A stretch of DNA of 34,933 bases from contig JASHOY010000327.1 of assembly GCA_030038435.1 (NCBI GenBank), positions 1 through 34,933 on the forward strand, written 5' to 3'. This DNA comes from Acidobacteriaceae bacterium. GTDB lineage: Bacteria > Acidobacteriota > Terriglobia > Terriglobales > Acidobacteriaceae. The first letter of the stretch is position 1; every line of letters starts with the position of its first letter. Shown here one piece after another: positions 7,534 through 15,186 of the stretch. Both the position numbers and the translations under genes were made by a program. Below the pieces are notes generated by a model. That model did no database searches and was not told where the DNA came from. It was given only the letters and a program-made list of their open reading frames with translations.

Positions 7534-9175
7534 GGGAACTCCTTTCAGGCTCATCGATCTTCGCGACAACGATTTCAATCGGCAGCGCGTTTCCGGCAAC
7601 GCTGCTGCGCACCGAGGTCGGCGCGGAAACCACGGTGTAAGCGCCGGCGCCGAGAAACTGGCCGGTCATCACTTTGAGCGCGTGTACATGCGGCTTTCTT
7701 TCGCGCACAAAAAACGCGCCGTCTTCGTTGGTATACACCATCAGCTTGTCAATCATGACTGCGGCGCCGGCGACGGGATGGCCCGCCGAGTCATGCACAG
7801 TGCCGCGGAGCAGGTTGTTGCCGATGGCCGACTGCGCCAGGCTATATCCGTTGTCACCCATGTGAATCGATCCCTGGCGCGCTACGATAGTCTGCGAATC
7901 GGCTGTGTATTTCAGACTTCCATCGGGAGCGACAAAACTCGATCCATGAAGGCTGATTCCCCGGAACAGGTGGATACTGAGATCAACGATAAGTGCCTGC
8001 TCGAATGGCGATGAATTGCGCTCAGGAACATAATAGGTCTGGTAACTTGCGTTAATCGTGATCGGATTGGAAAGCCAGCCCCCGCCAAAGGAAAGAGATG
8101 TCTGTCCCTGCGACCGGTTAACGAATTCACTTACGTCGAGCCGCGGTGACACCGTTTCAGTAAAGTTTGCAAGAAACGACCGCGAATTGGCCCCGTTGCT
8201 GGGCCGGCTTTCCAGATAGCTGATGGTAGTTCGCGCACGCGAAGTCAAAGTGCGGGTCGCGGAATAGGCACTTGCATTGTTCGAATTGGCCTGATAGGCA
8301 GAGTTGAAGAAAGTTGCGGTCAGCCCGGCGCCGAGAATCACCGCATTGCCGGAAATCTGGTTCACCGAGCTCCTGACGTTGGTCTGCGTATTGCCCAGCG
8401 GACTCAGGTAATTGTCGCGCCCTCCGCTGATGCTGAAATTCTTCGACGGCTTCAAAGTAACCAGGACATTCTCCCGGTCCGGTTCGCTCATCAGAGGCGC
8501 TTCTACAGCAACGCGATGAAAGTTGCTTCCCGCCTCGATATAAGCCGCCTTTACGTCGATCCGCGGGCGCAGAAAGTCCAGACTGGCTGCACCATAGGGC
8601 TGGTTGGCGCCGACGCCGCCAGAGACGGCTAAGGTCAACTTCTCTCTGGGCTCCCACTCGAGGCTCTGAATTGCCGTTGTCTGGCTGGATAAGACCATGT
8701 GTGACGATGCATGAAGGCCCGGCGCGATTTGTCCCTTCACAAACAGAATTCCGGCGGGGCTCTCGGCGCGAACGCCTTCAAACAACGGGCTGTTGAAGTC
8801 TGAGGAAGTGGCGCCGGCAAAGGCGAATATTTCGGTATCGTGCACGTGGGTCTTTACGCCGGCGCCCATGGCGATGAGATAGTGGCTGGCGTCAAAAATA
8901 TCGGTGGGGAGCTCGAAGCGAACATAATCGTCCCCCAGGATATAGGTTGATCCGTTGCGGACTTTGGTCAAGTTTGCTCCGCCGACTAAGGCGCCGCCTA
9001 TGATACCCGCGCCGGCCGATGCGTTAAAGCTGGAACCCTGAGCCGACAGCGTCCCACCTTGAGCTTCATAGAGACTGGAGCTTCCTCCATTCACTTCGAA
9101 AACCTGCGCGCGCAGTCCTGCGGAAAGGGCAGCGGTCAACAGAATTACGCACGTGATTCGAATCCTGCGGAGCAT
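7520..9175 (-). CDS. Outer membrane beta-barrel, usher-like, with C-terminal carboxypeptidase-regulatory-type domain
   Basis: A 551-aa exported protein. A signal peptide (about residues 1-23) is followed by some 430 residues of alternating polar/hydrophobic strands rich in Gly, Ser and Asn, typical of an outer-membrane barrel. A compact C-terminal beta-sandwich follows at about residues 456-510: LLRGTVHDSAGHPVAGAAVM, then a TNEDGAFFV stretch, the pattern of CarboxypepD_reg/CNA-B-like domains. Chaperone-usher pore proteins also end in beta-sandwich domains with a G-x-x-(L/V)xGA-V pattern. With a PapD-like chaperone directly upstream (19 bp) and pilin-like genes on both sides, I infer an usher-like secretion pore. 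At 551 aa it is much shorter than classical ushers (about 800), and the plug domain is not recognised. Its stop overlaps the next start by 14 bp. A plain porin-like barrel is the main alternative. Confidence 0.7.
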   Translation of the reverse strand: MLRRIRITCVILLTAALSAGLRAQVFEVNGGSSSLYEAQGGTLSAQGSSFNASAGAGIIGGALVGGANLTKVRNGSTYILGDDYVRFELPTDIFDASHYLIAMGAGVKTHVHDTEIFAFAGATSSDFNSPLFEGVRAESPAGILFVKGQIAPGLHASSHMVLSSQTTAIQSLEWEPREKLTLAVSGGVGANQPYGAASLDFLRPRIDVKAAYIEAGSNFHRVAVEAPLMSEPDRENVLVTLKPSKNFSISGGRDNYLSPLGNTQTNVRSSVNQISGNAVILGAGLTATFFNSAYQANSNNASAYSATRTLTSRARTTISYLESRPSNGANSRSFLANFTETVSPRLDVSEFVNRSQGQTSLSFGGGWLSNPITINASYQTYYVPERNSSPFEQALIVDLSIHLFRGISLHGSSFVAPDGSLKYTADSQTIVARQGSIHMGDNGYSLAQSAIGNNLLRGTVHDSAGHPVAGAAVMIDKLMVYTNEDGAFFVRERKPHVHALKVMTGQFLGAGAYTVVSAPTSVRSSVAGNALPIEIVVAKIDEPERSSHGGQ

Positions 9176-9194
9176 TCTTTCATACCGCGTGGCC

Positions 9195-9893
9195 TCAAGG
9201 GGCAGCTATTGGAGCAGGTTGTTTGACGTCAAATCCAGGAAATTGAAAAACGATCGATTGCGGCACTTCTTTTTCATCCCAGTCCACTTCCAGGCGCCGT
9301 TTCCCTCCCGGCAAAAGCGGAAACCCGGCGACCGTCTGCGACTTATCCGCGGAGATGACGCGAACTTCCTGAACGCGCTGCAGGTCCGGTCCCCGGTTCT
9401 CGATGTCGCAGACCACTTTCTTTTGTGCTGCCACGAAGGCCGCCTGGGTCACCGTGATCTCATCTTTCTCCGGCGCCAGGGGCTTCTTCGGATAGAGGTA
9501 AACAGTGTGGGGGAGCAGGATGCGAACATCCAGCGCGCCCTCGTGGTGCAAAGCTGAGAATGCAGAGTAAATCGTGAACCAGGCCGGCAGCTTGTCGGCG
9601 GTAACCTTGTAAAACACGTAATAGGTCTGGCCCGGCTCGATCCGGAAACTCATCGTCGACAACTGCAGATGAATGCCCGGATCGAGAGGCCGATAGACGC
9701 CGTGTCCCTGCAGGTTGATGTTGAAACTTTTCGGCTCCAGAACCACGGCTAAAGGCGTCAGGGTGTTATTGACGAGCGCAATCCGCCCTGACGCCTTCAC
9801 CTTGTACTGAACGATGACCGGCGAAACTGTCTGTGCGAATGCACGGCATCCGCAAACCAACAGTGCAACGCACAACAACTTCCGCAGCCGCAA
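9195..9893 (-). CDS. Periplasmic PapD-like pilus assembly chaperone
   Basis: About 232 residues. A signal peptide (LRKLLCVALLVCGCRAFAQ) is followed by two beta-rich halves resembling a PapD-type chaperone. The first half holds RIALVNNTLTPLAVVLEP, with the small-residue and Asn pattern of the first Ig domain, and then RIEPGQTYYVFYKV, matching the V-x-P-G-Q-x-x-x-hydrophobic pattern before the subunit-capping strand. The second half contains VVCDIENRGPDLQRVQEVRV. Such chaperones hold fibre subunits in the periplasm and complete their fold by donor strand. The start is unusual. TTG at 9893 has a perfect AGGAGG nine bases upstream and gives a clean signal peptide. ATG at 9953, which overlaps the previous stop as TAATG, would add 20 residues before the signal peptide. 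I prefer the TTG. The flanking pilin-like and usher-like genes support the role. Confidence 0.72.
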   Translation of the reverse strand: MRLRKLLCVALLVCGCRAFAQTVSPVIVQYKVKASGRIALVNNTLTPLAVVLEPKSFNINLQGHGVYRPLDPGIHLQLSTMSFRIEPGQTYYVFYKVTADKLPAWFTIYSAFSALHHEGALDVRILLPHTVYLYPKKPLAPEKDEITVTQAAFVAAQKKVVCDIENRGPDLQRVQEVRVISADKSQTVAGFPLLPGGKRRLEVDWDEKEVPQSIVFQFPGFDVKQPAPIAAP

Positions 9894-9952
9894 GACGGTA
9901 ACCCTCCTCACATCGGACCATGCGCCTAGGTTATAAAAGGCGCTGCGCCGCA

Positions 9953-10522
9953 TTACAGAGCGTCCGCTTGCAGGTTCAGGGTGCCGGTGTAGGTGCCCGC
10001 CGGCAATTGCGTCTGGCTGGCAAGATTGATCTCGAGAGTCAGCGAAACTTGCTTGGACGAGTTGTAATTGGCGGAGGTGATCGGCTGCGTGAACAGGGTG
10101 AGGCTGGCGCCCGCTACTCCCACACCTCCGGCGTCGGCGCCGCTTGTAAATGCGTTAAATGAACCCGTGCCCACCTGGCCAAGCACTTCCGAGGTTGGAA
10201 TGTTGACCGGCGAGGATCCACCGCTGGTGAGAGCCGCCGAAGCGCTCGAAAACCAGCCGGTGAGATTCACGTTCTGCCGTGTGTTGTTCAGCACCCAGGT
10301 GGTGTTGATCGTCACCGCATTCCCTGTCGCTGTGCCCCCCGGTACGAGGGTGAAGTTAACCGGGCCGCCCGTGACGGCGATTCCAAGCGACTCGCTCAGG
10401 GTTGCCGATAGAGCCACGTTTGAGGTGTTGGAAGTGATCGTCGCGGCAAACGCTGGGCTGGCCAGGGTGAGTAATCCCGCCGCAATGACGAGGGCGGGGA
10501 GCATGATTTTCGTGCGAATCAT
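9953..10522 (-). CDS. Secreted pilin-like protein B
   Basis: A 189-aa exported protein, first gene of the inferred fibre operon. The signal peptide is MIRTKIMLPALVIAAGLL and onward, ending A-F-A|A. The mature N-terminus is an alternating hydrophobic strand (NVALSATLSESLGIAV), suited to donor-strand exchange. The ITTSW-type motif of protein A appears here as TINTTW. IPTSEVLGQV, SLTLEINLASQTQLPAG and the terminal TYTGTLNLQADAL closely match protein A, showing recent paralogy. No Cys is seen in the mature chain, so subunit stability would not depend on a disulfide. ATG at 10522 is chosen for the AGGAG eight bases upstream. The chaperone gene follows at once. A CRP-type site at 10746-10761 lies about 230 bp upstream in an AT-rich leader. 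Likely the major subunit by position, but this is inference. Confidence 0.72.
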   Translation of the reverse strand: MIRTKIMLPALVIAAGLLTLASPAFAATITSNTSNVALSATLSESLGIAVTGGPVNFTLVPGGTATGNAVTINTTWVLNNTRQNVNLTGWFSSASAALTSGGSSPVNIPTSEVLGQVGTGSFNAFTSGADAGGVGVAGASLTLFTQPITSANYNSSKQVSLTLEINLASQTQLPAGTYTGTLNLQADAL

Positions 10523-10551
10523 TCGATGAGCTCCTGATAAACGTTTTCCAG

Positions 10552-10567
10552 CCTCGAATACTCGAGG
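10552..10567 (-). promoter_or_regulatory. Hairpin in the leader of pilin-like protein B
   Basis: CCTCGA (10552-10557) and TCGAGG (10562-10567) form a perfect six-base stem with a four-base ATAC loop, 30 bp upstream of the start codon of the gene ending at 9953. It could affect mRNA stability or translation. No riboswitch family is recognised. Confidence 0.3.
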
Positions 10568-10745
10568 AGCTCGGGGATAATCTCCCATCGGGCCTATCCA
10601 ATGTGGATTGCTGGATTGAATTTATCTTAATGCAGAATCAATCTTGATCTATTCAACTTAAGTGTAAAGGTGCAGATATACGTGCAACATTGCTGGTGCG
10701 TCGAGTAATCGAAACGCCAGTACTTTCGGGCCATTTATTGCTATG

Positions 10746-10761
10746 TGTGATACAAATCACA
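10746..10761. promoter_or_regulatory. CRP-type binding site (TGTGA-N6-TCACA)
   Basis: The sequence TGTGATACAAATCACA has perfect CRP half-sites separated by six bases, extended by one more matching pair (G at 10745 with C at 10762). It sits in the AT-rich 278-bp gap between the two pilin-like genes at 10801-11349 and 9953-10522, so the obvious target is the leftward pilin/chaperone/usher operon. The CRP/CLP family recognises this consensus. Which protein binds here is not known. Confidence 0.65.
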
Positions 10762-10800
10762 CTAGTTACAAGAAAATCATCTGGCTACTGATTCCTATAA

Positions 10801-11349
10801 CTAAAACGCCTCCGCCTGGATGCTGAAAGTAACAACCTTCGCCGGGAAACCTGCCTGCGACTTAGCCTTCGTTCCCAATTCAAGATTGATATGGTTGATA
10901 TGCAAACCGGGCAGGTTGCTCACTGCGCCCTCGGTCATCAATGTCCGCTCCGCATCTCCGGGCAGCAGAGTGTCCGCGCCGCCGCGGGCAGAACCCGACA
11001 ACGCTTGCTTGGCTTCTGGGGACGCCGGAGCTGCAGTGGCAACTGCCTCCACTGCTTCACCCGCGGTTGGAACGTCAGAGACGTCTCCGACCACGCGCAC
11101 GGTAGTTCGGTGCGCCGGCACCGCCCAGGAAGTGGTGATCGCAACCGGATGCGATCCGTCAAATTCTGCGCCTGCTTGAGCTCCGGCCGGCGCCGCCGTC
11201 GATGCCGAAACCGAAAGCGATTCGAGGGTGGCAATCAGCATCACGCTCGCCGTGCCCGAGTGCAACTGCGCCGGCACAGGCCGCGACGCCAGCGCACCCA
11301 CCAGAATCGCCAGGACCACTGCTCTGAACTGCCTGTTGCCGGTTGCCAT
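10801..11349 (-). CDS. Secreted pilin-like protein C (divergent)
   Basis: A 182-aa exported protein with a signal peptide (RAVVLAILVGALASRPVPAQ) and a beta-rich N-terminal half. It keeps the PVAITTSWAVPAHRTTVRV block seen in weaker form in proteins A and B, and a final strand of the same character (VVTFSIQAEAF), but it has lost the LPAGTYTGTL ending. The middle (about residues 95-135) is an Ala/Glu/Ser-rich, low-complexity linker. It may be a divergent minor or tip subunit of the same fibre. ATG at 11349 is preferred; GGGAG lies 12 bases upstream. A TTG three codons earlier is too near that site. It is separated from the rest of the cluster by a regulatory gap with a CRP-type site, so it may be expressed differently. 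Confidence in a gene is good, in function low. Confidence 0.6.
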   Translation of the reverse strand: MATGNRQFRAVVLAILVGALASRPVPAQLHSGTASVMLIATLESLSVSASTAAPAGAQAGAEFDGSHPVAITTSWAVPAHRTTVRVVGDVSDVPTAGEAVEAVATAAPASPEAKQALSGSARGGADTLLPGDAERTLMTEGAVSNLPGLHINHINLELGTKAKSQAGFPAKVVTFSIQAEAF

Positions 11350-11514
11350 GGTGTGCAATTTCTCCCTGAAAATTGGCTTTCTCTAACCCATATCGGCCGC
11401 GGCGAATGGATCATTAGGAGAAACTTATTGAAGATTGGCACAACCGCTGGCCCGGCGCTGCACGGTTGCCGTAGGCACTGTCGAAATGAAAGAGAGCATC
11501 TATAGCGATGTTCT

Positions 11515-11661
11515 TCAAGCCGGCTTCTGCGGCGGTCGGGGCGGCCCGTTTTTGGCCGTCGCGCCGGGAGTGGGCTTTTTTCCCAGCGCAGCAGAACTGG
11601 ACGCCCCCATGGCCAGCAGCACATAACCCAACCCTTTGCGTAAGCTTGCGATCAGACCCAT
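11515..11661 (-). CDS. 48-aa putative small membrane protein
   Basis: A short frame with a very strong ribosome-binding site, AAAGGAGG, seven bases before ATG at 11661. The peptide opens with a basic amphipathic start (MGLIASLRKG), continues into one hydrophobic helix (LGYVLLAMGASSSAALG) and ends in a Lys/Pro-rich tail (KKPTPGATAKNGPPRPPQKPA). It lies 47 bp downstream of the cytochrome c gene on the same strand, so it is probably co-transcribed and may be a small accessory subunit or membrane peptide. No family is recognised. The strong initiation signal, hydrophobic helix and position are the only evidence. Confidence 0.5.
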   Translation of the reverse strand: MGLIASLRKGLGYVLLAMGASSSAALGKKPTPGATAKNGPPRPPQKPA

Positions 11662-11708
11662 GGTTCATCCTCCTTTGGCCTGAGCATCTCCAGGCGCCGG
11701 CACTAAGA

Positions 11709-12275
11709 CTACTTTCTCTTTGCCGGTGCAGGAGCGACAGGCGACGCTGATGATGGCGGACTGATCATGGCAGCGGCTGCCGGCGGCAGTTGTTCGTCTG
11801 CATTCTTCAACAGCAGCGTAACCTGCCACATCTGCTCGCTGGTCAGGATGTGATCGAATGCAGGCATGCCGGTCAAGCGGATGCCATTGGCCACCTTCCA
11901 ATAGGTTTCCCCAAGTGGGTCATCGCTGACGCCGACGACCTTTCCGTTATGGTGTCTCACCCAAAGCTGCGGCGCCGAGGGAAACATGTGCGCGCCGAAA
12001 TCCGAAGACTTGCCCCGGTACCCGTGGCAGAATGCGCAGTTGTCACTGTAAATCTGGGCGCCCGCAACCAGGTTGTCGTCGCTGGGCTCAATGGGCGGCG
12101 TTTTGGCCATTTCGCGGTCGATGCGGGCGTGAAGGGGCACGCTGGTGATCTGTTTTTCGAAGGGGAGTGGGTGGTCGGCAACCGCCACCGGCGGATTGCC
12201 CCAGCGAAACCATGCCAGCACGCCGGCCGGCACAAGTACAATCCCGAGGATGACACCCAGGATGAAGCGCCCCAT
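11709..12275 (-). CDS. Membrane-anchored monoheme cytochrome c
   Basis: A 188-aa class I cytochrome c held by an N-terminal transmembrane helix (about residues 4-25) with the heme domain in the periplasm. The heme-binding C80-A-F-C83-H84 motif is clear; Met137 in the LTGMPAF stretch is the likely axial ligand, and the final helix (SEQMWQVTLLLKNA) is typical. The C-terminus is a Pro/Ala tail. The role is electron transfer to an oxidase or alcohol/sugar dehydrogenase; no such enzyme is in the window. ATG at 12275 is preferred over two upstream ATGs, since GGAGGT lies ten bases before it and the transmembrane helix then begins at the N-terminus. The divergent gene at 12565 encodes an outer-membrane barrel, with a 289-bp shared upstream region. 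Confidence 0.88.
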   Translation of the reverse strand: MGRFILGVILGIVLVPAGVLAWFRWGNPPVAVADHPLPFEKQITSVPLHARIDREMAKTPPIEPSDDNLVAGAQIYSDNCAFCHGYRGKSSDFGAHMFPSAPQLWVRHHNGKVVGVSDDPLGETYWKVANGIRLTGMPAFDHILTSEQMWQVTLLLKNADEQLPPAAAAMISPPSSASPVAPAPAKRK

Positions 12276-12478
12276 GTTTCTGATGACCTCCAACCTTTCC
12301 ATCCTAAAATACCGGAGCGGCAAAACCGGCCGCGGTCGCGGGCGCTAAAGGGACGCGTTGCTGATTGTGTGCGCATTGGGTCTTCCCGGGAATGCCGCCA
12401 GCGAGCCCGGCTCATTGACAGAACAGCTTTTCCTGGCGCTGCGCGTCTAAACCGACACGGGTTCAGCCACAAACACTC

Positions 12479-12507
12479 CCCCCAGATGATTTAATACCTA
12501 GTGGGGG
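12479..12507. promoter_or_regulatory. Inverted repeat in the divergent promoter region
   Basis: CCCCCA (12479-12484) and TGGGGG (12502-12507) are perfect inverted arms around an AT-rich 17-base centre containing TTTAATAC, which could serve as a -10 box for the rightward barrel gene. The arrangement would suit an operator, but no regulator is identified. The rest of 12276-12564 shows nothing clear. Confidence 0.3.
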
Positions 12508-12564
12508 CAGCGCGCCTGAAGCCGTGGCGTGCTTCCGTTCTCCCGTGGAGGAATCCCGAACACG

Positions 12565-13308
12565 ATGCGTTCTTTTGTCCGTCTTGCTTTTGTGCTGGGG
12601 CTGGCGCTGGCCGCGGTCCCGAGCCTTCCGGCCCAGGCTACGAGCAGCAGTTCTCAATCCAATGCGCAAGGTCAGGCGCAACAGACGCCAAGCCTTACCC
12701 AACAGGAAATGACAGTGCAGGAGCGCATCCGCATGCGCCGCGAGGAGAGGCGGCAGCAGGCGATCCGCGACACTTACTCGCATCGCTACGACTACTACCT
12801 TGGCATGGGCTATCTGCGCTTCACGCCGGGCAAATACCTGCAGCGCGTGACGCTGTATGGGTGGGATACCGGGTTAACGCGCTATTACAACCTGCATCTG
12901 GGCATCACCGCCGACGTGCGCGGTTATTATGGAACTCCTTTCGTTGGATTGAATACGGAGACCAACAGCGGCATCACCCGCCCGGCAATCAGCCATTACG
13001 ATTTCCTTGCCGGTCCCACCTACCGGATCATGCTGCATCCCAAGTGGGCGCTTTCGGTGCGTGGCTTGGGCGGTTATGCGCTGGGAGATTTTTCCGGAGA
13101 CACCAACGGATTCGGCAGCACCGCTCTGGGCATGTGGCCTGATGGCGGCACTTACGCGGTAAGCGGTGCGATCCTGGGCGAGTACAACGTGAGCCCGGCC
13201 TTCGCGCTGCGTCTGGGCGCCAACGATTTTGTGACCGGCTTCGGGTCAACGATGCAGAACAGCGTCGGATTTACCGGTGGATTCGTCTTCCGTATCGGCA
13301 AACAGTGA
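12565..13308 (+). CDS. Outer membrane beta-barrel protein
   Basis: A 247-aa exported protein. Signal peptide (FVRLAFVLGLALAAVPSLPAQ), then a Ser/Gln-rich stretch and a highly charged basic helix (about residues 48-68, ERIRMRREERRQQ), then about eight amphipathic strands with many aromatic residues. It ends in GFVFRIGKQ, close to an outer-membrane insertion signal. The barrel part (about 175 residues) has the size of OmpA/OmpX-type eight-stranded barrels. The charged helix before the barrel could contact peptidoglycan or partner proteins. ATG at 12565 is chosen because it begins the signal peptide; GGAGG lies 13 bases upstream, rather distant. No specific function can be read from sequence. 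It stands alone on this strand, with a possible terminator at 13362-13385. Confidence 0.8.
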   Translation: MRSFVRLAFVLGLALAAVPSLPAQATSSSSQSNAQGQAQQTPSLTQQEMTVQERIRMRREERRQQAIRDTYSHRYDYYLGMGYLRFTPGKYLQRVTLYGWDTGLTRYYNLHLGITADVRGYYGTPFVGLNTETNSGITRPAISHYDFLAGPTYRIMLHPKWALSVRGLGGYALGDFSGDTNGFGSTALGMWPDGGTYAVSGAILGEYNVSPAFALRLGANDFVTGFGSTMQNSVGFTGGFVFRIGKQ

Positions 13309-13635
13309 AACCGCAGGTATCCGGGAACGGGCCTTAGAAATCAGAAGATAACGCGCCGCGGAAAAGCTCCGTGGAGGCGGCTTTTATAAATCAGGGCATG
13401 GCTTCAGCCGGGCCGCAAGTGTCTCAAAATGAGTGGGGCTTTAAGCTCTGCCCAGCGCGCCTCCGCAACTTTTGCCTCCTATTCCGATTTTTTCGTGGCA
13501 AGGGTAAACCGTGCCTATCGCGACTCGTCGAGGCTCGAAGAGCTTGGTTCCCGGCTTCATGCGGTGTGGCGATCTCTGCGTGCGCGGGTGACGAAGATGT
13601 CTGCCTCCCAGCAGTTCTTTCCCCCTCATCGCTGA
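13309..13635. other. Intergenic region between convergent genes; possible terminator and a weak 68-codon frame
   Basis: Apart from an imperfect hairpin at 13362-13385, this stretch holds only an open rightward frame (13429-13635, 68 codons), which lacks a ribosome-binding site and any recognised motif and ends exactly at the convergent fumarase stop. I see no convincing gene. Confidence 0.4.
13362..13385 (+). terminator. Possible intrinsic terminator of the barrel gene
   Basis: AAAAG-CTCC (13362-13370) can pair with GGAG (13373-13376) and CTTTT (13381-13385), with a four-base bulge and a two-base tight turn that would have to open. It lies about 55 bp after the stop and is followed by TTTTATAAA. 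The stem is imperfect. Confidence 0.35.
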
Positions 13636-15162
13636 TCACTGCAGTATCGGGATATTCGCGATACGTTGCTGCCACTCTGCCGGGCCGGTCTGGTGGACGC
13701 TGGTTCCGTGGACATCGACAGCGACGGTGACCGGCATATCCTTGACCTCAAATTCATAGATCGCCTCCATGCCGAGGTCGCCGAAAGCCAGCAGGCGCGA
13801 CGATCGAATGGCCTTGGAAACAAGAAAGGCGGCGCCGCCGACAGCCATCAGGTAGACAGCGCCAAATTCGCGGATTGCGGCGATGGCCTCGGGTCCGCGC
13901 TCCGCCTTGCCCACCATGCCCAGAAGTCCGGTTTCAGCCAGCATCTGGCGGGTGAACTTGTCCATGCGCGTGGCCGTGGTGGGTCCGGCAGGGCCCACCA
14001 CCTCGCCGTGCACCGGATCGACCGGTCCCACGTAATAAATAAAGCGGTTGCGGAAGTCCACGGGGAGTTTTTCGCCGCGGGAAAGCATGTCGCTCATGCG
14101 CTTGTGGGCGGCGTCGCGGCCAGTCAGCAGTTTGCCATTGAGCAGCAACACTTCGCCGGGCTTCCAGGTCGCCGCTTCTTCGCGCGTGACGCTATCGAGA
14201 TTGACGCGTCGCGCGCCGGAGACATCGTAATCCAGCTTGGGCCAGTCCTCGAGATCGGGGGGATCGAGAAACACCGGGCCCGAACCGTCGAGCACGATGT
14301 GTGCGTGCCGCGTGGCCGCGCAATTGGGGATCATGGCTACCGGCAGGTTGGCGGCGTGGCTGGGATAGTCAAGCACCTTCACGTCGAGAACCGTGGTGAG
14401 CCCGCCGAGTCCCTGCGCGCCGATGCCCAGCCGGTTGACCTTGTCGAAAATCTCAATGCGCAGCTCTTCGGCGCGGGTCCTGGGGCCGCGGGCCTTCAGG
14501 TCGGTCATGTCGATGGGTTCCATCAGCGAGGCTTTGGCCAGCAACATCGCCTTTTCCGCGGTGCCGCCAATGCCAATTCCCAGCATGCCTGGCGGACACC
14601 AGCCCGCGCCCATCGTAGGAACCGTCTTGATCACCCAGTCCACCACTGAATCCGATGGGTTGAGCATCACAAACTTCGACTTGGCTTCCGAACCTCCGCC
14701 CTTGGCGGCCACGGTGACCTCAACCTTGTCGCCCTTCACCAGCTCCACGCTGACGCACGCCGGCGTATTGTCCTGGGTGTTCTTGCGCGCCCCGGCCGGG
14801 TCGGCGAGGATCGATGCGCGCAGCTTGTTGTCGGGATCGAGATAGGCGCGGCGCACTCCTTCGTCGACCATTTGCTGCAGATCGAAGCGCTCTTTGCCGG
14901 CATCGGACTCAAAGCGTGCGTCCATGCCCACTTTAACGAATGCGGTGACAATACCGGTGTCCTGGCAGATGGGCCGGTGGCCCTCGGCGCACATGCGGCT
15001 GTTTACCAGGATCTGCGCAATAGCGTCTTTGGCTGCCGGCGATTGCTCGCGCTCGTAGGCCTTGGCCAGGTTGGTGATGTAGTCGACGGGGTGGTAATAG
15101 CTGATGTATTGCAGCGCGCCCGCCACGCTGGCGATAAAATCCTCCTGCCGGATGACTGACAT
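13636..15162 (-). CDS. fumA: Class I (iron-sulfur) fumarate hydratase
   Basis: A 508-aa one-chain class I fumarase with both the alpha (N-terminal) and beta (C-terminal) domains fused. It interconverts fumarate and malate in the TCA cycle using an oxygen-sensitive [4Fe-4S] cluster. Visible family blocks are CQDTGIVTAFVKVG (Cys66), GGSEAKSKFVML, the glycine-rich PPGMLGIGIGGTAEKAML, IPNCAATRHAHI, and in the beta domain the G-x-T-T-A-T-R-M block and GTSVHQTGPAEWQ near the C-terminus. Length matches the one-chain class. ATG at 15162 has AAGGAG seven bases upstream. An oxygen-stable class II fumarase is not in the window. The gene follows an LprI-like gene by 24 bp on the same strand, so both may share a transcript, though the functions look unrelated. 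The symbol denotes class; it is not a claim of orthology to one E. coli paralogue. Confidence 0.95.
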   Translation of the reverse strand: MSVIRQEDFIASVAGALQYISYYHPVDYITNLAKAYEREQSPAAKDAIAQILVNSRMCAEGHRPICQDTGIVTAFVKVGMDARFESDAGKERFDLQQMVDEGVRRAYLDPDNKLRASILADPAGARKNTQDNTPACVSVELVKGDKVEVTVAAKGGGSEAKSKFVMLNPSDSVVDWVIKTVPTMGAGWCPPGMLGIGIGGTAEKAMLLAKASLMEPIDMTDLKARGPRTRAEELRIEIFDKVNRLGIGAQGLGGLTTVLDVKVLDYPSHAANLPVAMIPNCAATRHAHIVLDGSGPVFLDPPDLEDWPKLDYDVSGARRVNLDSVTREEAATWKPGEVLLLNGKLLTGRDAAHKRMSDMLSRGEKLPVDFRNRFIYYVGPVDPVHGEVVGPAGPTTATRMDKFTRQMLAETGLLGMVGKAERGPEAIAAIREFGAVYLMAVGGAAFLVSKAIRSSRLLAFGDLGMEAIYEFEVKDMPVTVAVDVHGTSVHQTGPAEWQQRIANIPILQ

Positions 15163-15186
15163 ATTCGGCTCCTTGGTCCCAACTCT

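Noticed and set aside
12411-12440. TTGACA box in the divergent region before the barrel gene
   Set aside because: No acceptable -10 box lies at 16-18 bp on the same strand.
13429-13635. 68-codon rightward frame beside the fumarase stop
   Set aside because: No ribosome-binding site or recognisable feature; mentioned only in the intergenic entry.
13666-14649. 327-codon open frame antisense to the fumarase gene
   Set aside because: His/Gly/Arg-rich translation without domains; it mirrors a well-defined fumarase.
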